Positions 58,661 to 64,000 of a stretch of DNA of 64,000 nt are shown here, one piece after another (within the stretch, counting starts at the first letter, position 1; the number at the start of each line of letters is the position of its first letter). Made by a program: the position numbers and the translations under genes. The notes under the pieces were generated by a model. It did not search any database, was not told the DNA's origin, and was given only the letters and a program-made list of their open reading frames with translations. This DNA is from Sphingobium sp. AP50 (GTDB lineage Bacteria > Pseudomonadota > Alphaproteobacteria > Sphingomonadales > Sphingomonadaceae): contig NZ_FNYZ01000001.1 in assembly GCF_900109095.1 (NCBI RefSeq), positions 1,054,001-1,118,000 of the forward strand. Direction: 5' to 3'.

Positions 58661-60984
58661 CGATAGGCTATTGGCTGGCCGATACGCGGCGGGGGCAGGA
58701 GGCGGCCTTCATGAAACGCTTTGCGGCGACGCACTGGACGGTGAATTTCCCCCGGCCGATGATGGCGGGGGTGGTGACGAGCGCGCCGGATGCATTGCGG
58801 GTGGATGCGGTGTTTTACGGGTCGGGCGATCTGGCGGGGTTGATATGGGAGGCGGAGGATAGATGGAGCCATCCCCTGCTGGCCTATGAGACCCGGCGGG
58901 ATTTTCGTAGTTGTGTGCTGTCCTTTCGCTGGCGCTCCGGTGGTCTGCGCAAGCTGGACGAGACGCATGGGCCGACGCTGACGATCGAGGGACGGGATGC
59001 GGGCGGGGCGCCGCGGGCCTGGTATGTGCGCTTGTGGAATTATGCGAGCGGCGGGCCGGAAGATGCTGTCATCACGCTGGATTTTTCGGCGATGGAGGGC
59101 GGCTATCTGTTGCCCGGCGAGGCGGACCCAGTGTGGGCAGGGGATGTGGACCGGATGTTCATTTCGCTGGTGCCGCCGGATTATGATGCGGGGGATACGG
59201 ACTTTCCTGCTGCGGTCGAAGGCTGGGCGGAACTGAGCGAGTTGCGCTGCGACGGGGCGGGATCGGTGCTGGCGGTGGGCGATGTGATGCTCCCGGAGCA
59301 TGGGCTGGGAATCGCGACCGGCTATGATGATTGTTTCAACCAGACGCCCGCGCGGGTCGTGGCGGCGATCCATGCGCTGGGCTATCGCGGGGCGATCAAC
59401 CATTATGTCGGCATGAGCCATTATTTCCGGCTGGAACGGGCGGGCAGCGACCTGTTCGTCAGTCTGGCGGGCGGGGTACTGAATGTGCCCTGCGCGGCCT
59501 GGCACCGGGATTTCGCGGCGCAGGCGAAGGCATGGGGTTTTGAGCTGATCTGGTCGCTATCCTATGAATTGTTCGATGCGCATTGCTGGAACGACTGGAA
59601 GCAAAGGGCGGAAAATGGCGACCCGGCACTGACCGGATGGTCGCCGCCTTCGACTTTGCTGTCGCCGGCGCAGAGCGGGGCGATGGCCTATTTGCAGGCA
59701 GTGGCGGGGGCCTTTGTTTCCATCGGGTTGGAGGCGGGTCTGACGATCCGCTTTCAGGTGGGGGAACCCTGGTGGTGGGTGATGCCGGGGGATGGGCGCA
59801 TCTGTATCTATGACGATGCGGCGCGGGCGGCGCTGGGCGGCGCGCCGGTGTCGATCGGGAGCCTGTGGGGCGAGCTGGACGCGGCGCAGTGCGAGTTGCT
59901 GGATGCAGCGGGGGCGTTGCTGGCGGCGTCGACGGCGGCCTTGTGCGCGCATGTGAAGGCGATTGCACCGGGGGCGGTGACGCATTTGCTGGCCTATCTG
60001 CCGACCATCCTCGATCCGCGCGCGCCGGAGGCCAAGCGGGCGAACATGCCGGTCGGCTGGGCTTCGCCCGCCTTCGACGTGCTGCAACTGGAAGATTATG
60101 ACTGGGTGACGGAGGGGCGGCCGCATCTGACCGCGCGGGGCGTGGAACTGGCGACGGCGCGGCTGGGCTATCCGATCGAGGAACAGCAATATTTTTCGGG
60201 CTTCGTGCTGTTGCCGGAGCAGGCCGGGCAGTGGCGGGCGATCGTGGCGGCGGCGCAGGCGTCTGTCGCGCGGGGGACGGCGGCGACCTTCATTTGGGCG
60301 ATGCCGCAAGTGTGTCGCGATGGCTTTACCTGCTTTGCAATCCATGGGGAGGATGATGTGCAAGCCTTTGACGATGTGATCTTTCCCCTGTCGATCGGGC
60401 GGGAGGCGAGCATCAGTCCCGCCTTTTCGACGCAGATCGTGGAGAGCCCGGCCGGGCATGAGCGGCGGTCGAGCGACTGGGCCGATGCAAGGCTGTCTTA
60501 TGATGCCGGGCCGGGGGTGCGGAGCGAGGCGGATATCGCCACGCTGATCGCTTTCTTTCGCGCGCGGCGGGGCGCGGCGCGGGGGTTCCGCTTCAGCGAT
60601 CCCTATGATGATCGCAGCGGGGTGCCGGGGGCTGTGCCGGGGCCGCTGGACCAGCGGCTGGGCATTGGCGACGGGGTGGCGGTCGAATTTCCGCTGATGC
60701 GATATTATGGCGCAGGGGAGGAGGCACAGGCGCGGACCATCACCCGGCCGGTCGCGGGCAGCATTCGCGTGGCGGCCGATGGCGTCGAACTGACGGCGGG
60801 GTGGAGCCATGCGGGGATGGGCGTAATCGCCTTTGACGATGCGCCGGGCGAGGGCGTGGTGCTGACGGCCGGTTACCGTTTCGATGTGCCGGTGCGCTTT
60901 ACCGAGGACCGGCTGGAGATCAACCGGGCGACCTTTGCCGCCGGGGAGGCGGTGTCGGTGCCGCTGGTGGAGATACGCGAATGA
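58657..60984 (+). CDS. GTA distal-tail fusion: TIM-barrel-like domain plus DUF2460
   Basis: The 775-aa protein has two parts. Residues about 1-560 look like a carbohydrate-active-type TIM barrel plus a beta module, with MMAGVVTSAPDALRVDAVFY near the start. The central part has IATGYDDCFNQTPARVVAAI, FELIWSLSYELFDAHCWNDW and LQLEDYDWVTEGRPHL. The last 200 residues are DUF2460 (DVIFPLSIGREASISPAFST; ALIAFFRARRGAARGFRFSD region), the RcGTA g12 distal-tail protein. g12 of Rhodobacter has only the DUF2460 part. Stops and starts overlap by four bases. The N-terminal activity is unknown. Confidence 0.82.
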   Translation: MTIGYWLADTRRGQEAAFMKRFAATHWTVNFPRPMMAGVVTSAPDALRVDAVFYGSGDLAGLIWEAEDRWSHPLLAYETRRDFRSCVLSFRWRSGGLRKLDETHGPTLTIEGRDAGGAPRAWYVRLWNYASGGPEDAVITLDFSAMEGGYLLPGEADPVWAGDVDRMFISLVPPDYDAGDTDFPAAVEGWAELSELRCDGAGSVLAVGDVMLPEHGLGIATGYDDCFNQTPARVVAAIHALGYRGAINHYVGMSHYFRLERAGSDLFVSLAGGVLNVPCAAWHRDFAAQAKAWGFELIWSLSYELFDAHCWNDWKQRAENGDPALTGWSPPSTLLSPAQSGAMAYLQAVAGAFVSIGLEAGLTIRFQVGEPWWWVMPGDGRICIYDDAARAALGGAPVSIGSLWGELDAAQCELLDAAGALLAASTAALCAHVKAIAPGAVTHLLAYLPTILDPRAPEAKRANMPVGWASPAFDVLQLEDYDWVTEGRPHLTARGVELATARLGYPIEEQQYFSGFVLLPEQAGQWRAIVAAAQASVARGTAATFIWAMPQVCRDGFTCFAIHGEDDVQAFDDVIFPLSIGREASISPAFSTQIVESPAGHERRSSDWADARLSYDAGPGVRSEADIATLIAFFRARRGAARGFRFSDPYDDRSGVPGAVPGPLDQRLGIGDGVAVEFPLMRYYGAGEEAQARTITRPVAGSIRVAADGVELTAGWSHAGMGVIAFDDAPGEGVVLTAGYRFDVPVRFTEDRLEINRATFAAGEAVSVPLVEIRE

Positions 60985-61790
60985 GCGGGGGGCTGGATGG
61001 GGCGCTGACTACGCTGGCCTTTTGCTGGCGGATCGAGCGGCGGGACGGGGTGACGATTGGCCTGACCAGCCATGATCGCAATCTGGAGATGGGCGGGCTG
61101 CTCTATCGCGCGGCGCCGGGGATGACGCCTTCGGCGGTGCGATCGGGCATCGGGCTGGAGGGCGAGGATAGCGATGTGGCGGGCGCGCTGACCAGCGATG
61201 CGATCAGCGAGGCGGATTTGATGGCGGGGCGCTGGGATGGCGCGGCGCTGGAGTTGCGGCTGACGCAATGGGAGGCACCCGGTGCGCTGTGGCTGCTGCT
61301 GGCGCGGGGCGAGATGGGGGCGGTGTCGCGCAAGGGGGCGGCTTTTACGGCCGAGCTGATTGGCGCGGCGGCGGTGCTGGGTGGGCCGGTGGCGCCGAGT
61401 ACGTCGCCCGATTGCCGGGCGCGGCTGGGCGACAGGGCGTGCCGGGTCGACATGGCGGGGCGGCGGCGGATCGTGGCGGTTACGGCCGTGGATGGGGCCG
61501 AAGTGGCTGCCGGTGGGCTGGGGGCGGGGGACTATGCCTTTGGCACGTTGCGCTGGCTGGGCGGGGCCAATGTCGGGCTGGTGCAGGCGGTGGCGGATAA
61601 TGGCGCGGAGGGTGTGACTCTGGTCGATCCGCCGGCCTTTGCGGTGGAGGCGGGGACTTTGGCGCTGCTGACGCAGGGGTGCGACCGGCAAATGGCGACC
61701 TGTGCGGGGCGCTTTGGCAATGTCGTGAATTTCCGGGGGGAGCCTTATCTGCCGGGGATGGATCTGCTGACCCGCTATCCCGGCGCATGA
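60981..61790 (+). CDS. GTA baseplate hub protein (DUF2163)
   Basis: The 269-aa protein (RcGTA g13) has the DUF2163 head LDGALTTLAFCWRIERRDGV and a C-terminal half with four cysteines in PDCRARLGDRACRVD and TQGCDRQMATCAGRFGN. In the related RcGTA hub such cysteines hold an iron-sulfur cluster. The protein forms the central hub below the distal tail ring. It overlaps both neighbours by four bases. Confidence 0.9.
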   Translation: MSGGLDGALTTLAFCWRIERRDGVTIGLTSHDRNLEMGGLLYRAAPGMTPSAVRSGIGLEGEDSDVAGALTSDAISEADLMAGRWDGAALELRLTQWEAPGALWLLLARGEMGAVSRKGAAFTAELIGAAAVLGGPVAPSTSPDCRARLGDRACRVDMAGRRRIVAVTAVDGAEVAAGGLGAGDYAFGTLRWLGGANVGLVQAVADNGAEGVTLVDPPAFAVEAGTLALLTQGCDRQMATCAGRFGNVVNFRGEPYLPGMDLLTRYPGA

Positions 61791-62155
61791 GCGCGGCGGT
61801 CGAGCGGGCGCGGGCGATGATCGGGGTGCCGTTTCGTTTGCATGGGCGCAGTCGCGCGGGGCTGGATTGCGTGGGGCTGGCGGCGCTGGCCCTGGGGCGG
61901 GAAGCGCCGGGCGATTATGGGCTGCGCAGTGGCGATGTGGCGCGGGCCGAGGGCTGGCTGCGGGCGGCGGGGTTGCGGCCTGTGGCGCAGGGGCGGCCGG
62001 GCGATCTGGCGCTGGCAAGGCCGGGGCCTTTGCAACTGCATCTGATGATCGGGACGGGGGCGGGGTTCGTCCATGCCCATGCCGGGCTGGGGCGGGTGGT
62101 GGAGATGCCGGGGGTGTCGCCATGGCCGATTCTTGGATGGTGGGCCGTGGAATAG
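61787..62155 (+). CDS. GTA cell-wall peptidase (NlpC/P60-like)
   Basis: The 122-aa protein has the NlpC/P60 order: RSRAGLDCVGLAALALGRE with the catalytic cysteine, and LQLHLMIGTGAGFVHAHAGL with the histidines. It corresponds to RcGTA g14, which cuts peptidoglycan when a particle delivers DNA. The start overlaps the hub stop (ATGA). Confidence 0.9.
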   Translation: MSAAVERARAMIGVPFRLHGRSRAGLDCVGLAALALGREAPGDYGLRSGDVARAEGWLRAAGLRPVAQGRPGDLALARPGPLQLHLMIGTGAGFVHAHAGLGRVVEMPGVSPWPILGWWAVE

Positions 62156-62177
62156 AGCCCGATCGAATAACAATTTT

Positions 62178-62247
62178 CGTCATTGCGAGCGCCGCGAAGC
62201 AATCCATGGGAGCGCCGGTGGATTGCTTCGCTGCGCTCGCAATGACG
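62178..62247. repeat. Inverted repeat with 28-nt arms (CGTCATTGCGAGCG family), copy 2
   Basis: Arms at 62178-62205 and 62220-62247 differ at one position. The family is also at 38496-38564. It lies between the NlpC/P60 and megatron genes, 17 bp before the latter's ATG. Confidence 0.85.
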
Positions 62248-62264
62248 CGGTGAGGGAGAAACTT

Positions 62265-64000
62265 ATGGCGACGGTGGTGCTGACGGCGGTGGGGACCGTG
62301 CTGGGCGGGCCGATCGGCGCGGCGATCGGGGCGGTGATCGGCAATGTCATCGACAATCAGGTTCTGTTCAAGCCCAAGGGGCGGGAGGGATCGCGCCTGT
62401 CGGATTTGCAGGTGCAGACATCGAGTTACGGGACGCAGGTGCCGAAGATTTTCGGGACGATGCGGGGCGCCGGAACGGTGATCTGGGCGACGGACCTGAA
62501 GGAGGTGAAGAGCAAGAGCGGCGGTGGCAAGGGGCGGGCGAGCATCACGACCTATAGCTATTCGGCGAGTTTTGCGGTGGCGCTGTCGGCACGGGCGATC
62601 CGGTCGATCGGGCGAATCTGGGCGGATGGGAATTTGCTGCGAGGGGCTGCGGGGGATTTCAAGACGGAGGTTTCTGCTTTTCGGGTGCACCTGGGTGACG
62701 AAGCGCAGGCGGTCGATCCGCTGATCGCTTCGGCGGAAAGCGTGGGCCTGACGCCGGGGCATCGGGGCATGGCCTATGTCGTCTTCGAGGATCTGGCGCT
62801 GGCGGATTATGGCAATCGGATTCCGTCGCTGACGTTCGAGGTGGAGGCGGACGAGGGGGCGGTTTCGATCGAGGTGGTTGCGGCGGAATTGAGCGACGGA
62901 GCGCTGGGCGGGGCCGGGTTGGCGGCGCTGGATGGCTTTGCGGCGGGCGGGACTGATGTCGGGGCGGCGATCGGTCCGCTGGTCGAGGCGCAGGGGCTGG
63001 CGCTGGCGACGGGTGAGGCGGGATTGCAGTTGCGGGCGACGGGCGCGCCCGAGGGGGAGATCAGCGCGGACAGGCTGGCGCGGCGGATCAATGGGCAGGT
63101 TATCGATCCGGTCGAGCGATCGGGTGGGGCGGCCGATGGCGTGCCAGTGGCGCTGAGCCTGCGTCATTATGACGCGGCGCGCGATTATCAGGCGGGGGTG
63201 CAGCGGGTGGTACGGCCGGGGCCGGGGCGGCAGGAGCAGGGGATGGAACTGCCGGTCGTGATGGGCGCGGACGATGCGCGGGCGCTGGCGGCGGTGCGAC
63301 TGGGGGCGGCATGGACCGGGCGGGCGACGATGGCGCTGCGCTGCGACTGGAGCGCGCTGGGCCTGACGCCGGGCATGGTGGTGACGGTCGAGGATGTGCC
63401 GGGGCTGTGGCGGATCGAGGAGCGGGAATGGGAGGCGATGGCGGTGCGCCTGTCGCTGCGGCGGGTGCCGGGGGCGGGCGGCGCGCTGCCGACGGGCGCG
63501 TCTTCCGGCGCGATCGTGCGGCAGGTGGATGCGCCGCATGGGGCGACGGTGCTGATGCTGGCGGACTTGCCGCCGCTGCGGGATGGCGTGGCGAGTGCAC
63601 CCTTACTCGTGGCGGCGGCGAGCGGCGGGGTGGGATGGCGCAGTGCGGCGCTGTTCGTGATGAGCGAGAGCGGCGAGGCCAGCGCGATCGGGCGGAGTGC
63701 CGGGCGGGCGGTGATGGGGGCGGCGGATGCGGCCTTGCCGGTCGGTAGCCGGGTGCTGGTTGACCGGGAGCAGGCACTGCTGGTGACGTTGCTGGCGGAG
63801 GATATGGACCTGGGCGGCGCGGATGAGGCGGCCTTGGCGCAGGGGCGGAACCTGTGTCTGCTGGGCGAGGAATTGCTCCAGTTCGAGGTGGCGGAGCGGA
63901 TCGGGCCGGCAAGCTGGCGGCTCAGCGGGCTGCGGCGAGGGCTGCGGGGAAGCGAGTGGGCGATGGCGGCGCATGGCGCGGGTGATCGCTTCCTGCTGAT
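62265..64000 (+). CDS. GTA tail megatron protein (g15-like), partial
   Basis: The frame opens at ATG 62265 after GAGGGAG and stays open to the window edge (578 codons). The N-terminus has a glycine zipper (GGPIGAAIGAVIGNVIDN) and the g15 marks TSSYGTQVPKIFGTMRGAG, ITTYSYSASFAVALSARAI and GMAYVVFEDLALADYGNRIP. After NRIPSLTFEV the sequence runs directly into the phage-tail hub region (GVPVALSLRHYDAARDYQAG; ALGLTPGMVVTVED). The GTA_TIM domain that RcGTA g15 has in between is missing. The C-terminus lies outside the window. Confidence 0.9.
   Translation, partial: MATVVLTAVGTVLGGPIGAAIGAVIGNVIDNQVLFKPKGREGSRLSDLQVQTSSYGTQVPKIFGTMRGAGTVIWATDLKEVKSKSGGGKGRASITTYSYSASFAVALSARAIRSIGRIWADGNLLRGAAGDFKTEVSAFRVHLGDEAQAVDPLIASAESVGLTPGHRGMAYVVFEDLALADYGNRIPSLTFEVEADEGAVSIEVVAAELSDGALGGAGLAALDGFAAGGTDVGAAIGPLVEAQGLALATGEAGLQLRATGAPEGEISADRLARRINGQVIDPVERSGGAADGVPVALSLRHYDAARDYQAGVQRVVRPGPGRQEQGMELPVVMGADDARALAAVRLGAAWTGRATMALRCDWSALGLTPGMVVTVEDVPGLWRIEEREWEAMAVRLSLRRVPGAGGALPTGASSGAIVRQVDAPHGATVLMLADLPPLRDGVASAPLLVAAASGGVGWRSAALFVMSESGEASAIGRSAGRAVMGAADAALPVGSRVLVDREQALLVTLLAEDMDLGGADEAALAQGRNLCLLGEELLQFEVAERIGPASWRLSGLRRGLRGSEWAMAAHGAGDRFLL

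Noticed and set aside
60873..63539. 888-codon minus-strand open frame
   Set aside because: It is antisense to the hub, NlpC/P60 and megatron genes and is rich in R, P, H and A, the signature of antisense GC-rich frames.
37810..64000. Complete active prophage
   Set aside because: No integrase, replication, repressor or lysis genes and no att sites are visible, the tape measure is very short, and gp10, DUF2460 and DUF2163 types match GTA.
1..64000. CRISPR arrays, rRNA or tRNA genes
   Set aside because: The repeats are isolated palindromes without regular spacers, and no cloverleaf or rRNA sequence was recognised by eye.

Overview
The window looks like a GC-rich alphaproteobacterial chromosome, most likely a sphingomonad (Sphingomonas/Sphingobium type). 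The evidence is a rhodobacterial-style gene transfer agent (GTA) cluster, a SigF-NrsF stress locus with Caulobacter-like promoters, the gene order yqaA-lnt-metK-trmB, and many intergenic palindromes. No rRNA, tRNA or CRISPR array was recognised.

Region 1 (about 0.25-9.6 kb) is an osmotic-stress module. A divergent MarR regulator faces an operon ectA-ectB-ectC-ectD-aspartokinase-MFS-ProP-like MFS-MscS channel. It would make ectoine and hydroxyectoine, move solutes, and vent them on downshock. Most junctions are 4-bp overlaps.

Region 2 (9.6-14.1 kb, minus strand) holds ion and membrane transport: an SLC13-type permease broken by a frameshift, a DUF389 membrane protein with an OmpA-like tail, and nhaA preceded by a well-folded leader that may be an nhaA-I (Li+) riboswitch.

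Region 3 (14.4-20.2 kb) is a copper/oxidative-stress RiPP locus. It has two bufferin-type precursors (DUF2282 and a CKG-repeat type), the MNIO maturase BufB, its partner BufC, an exported MsrA, an esterase, DoxX, and sigF-nrsF. Three promoters fit GTAACC-N16-CGAA, so one regulon is visible in the sequence.

Region 4 (20.2-28.4 kb) carries fasciclin, an RskA-like anti-sigma factor and an ECF sigma factor. It continues with the Mn transporter MntH, an unlisted 40-aa membrane peptide, two desiccation-related ferritin-like proteins, and two regulators with degenerate receiver domains. Together with ectoine this suggests a desiccation/oxidative stress neighbourhood.

Region 5 (28.4-37.7 kb) is housekeeping: trmB, metK, lnt, yqaA, a TonB-like protein, a DJ-1/PfpI protein, a GST and small secreted proteins. 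lnt contains an in-frame 69-nt palindromic element that also occurs downstream of metK with a covarying central stem.

Region 6 (37.8-64.0 kb) is a GTA structural cluster: terminases, portal, protease, capsid, connectors, tail tube, tape measure, distal tail, hub, NlpC/P60 and the tail megatron (open at the right edge). It is interrupted by host genes and by three AT-richer islands: a 407-aa orphan with an IS5-family element, a small-protein/GNAT pair, and a HipA-like kinase with an orphan partner. Dispersed palindromes and rho-independent terminators sit at module borders. Integrase, replication and lysis genes are absent, which favours a GTA over an active prophage.
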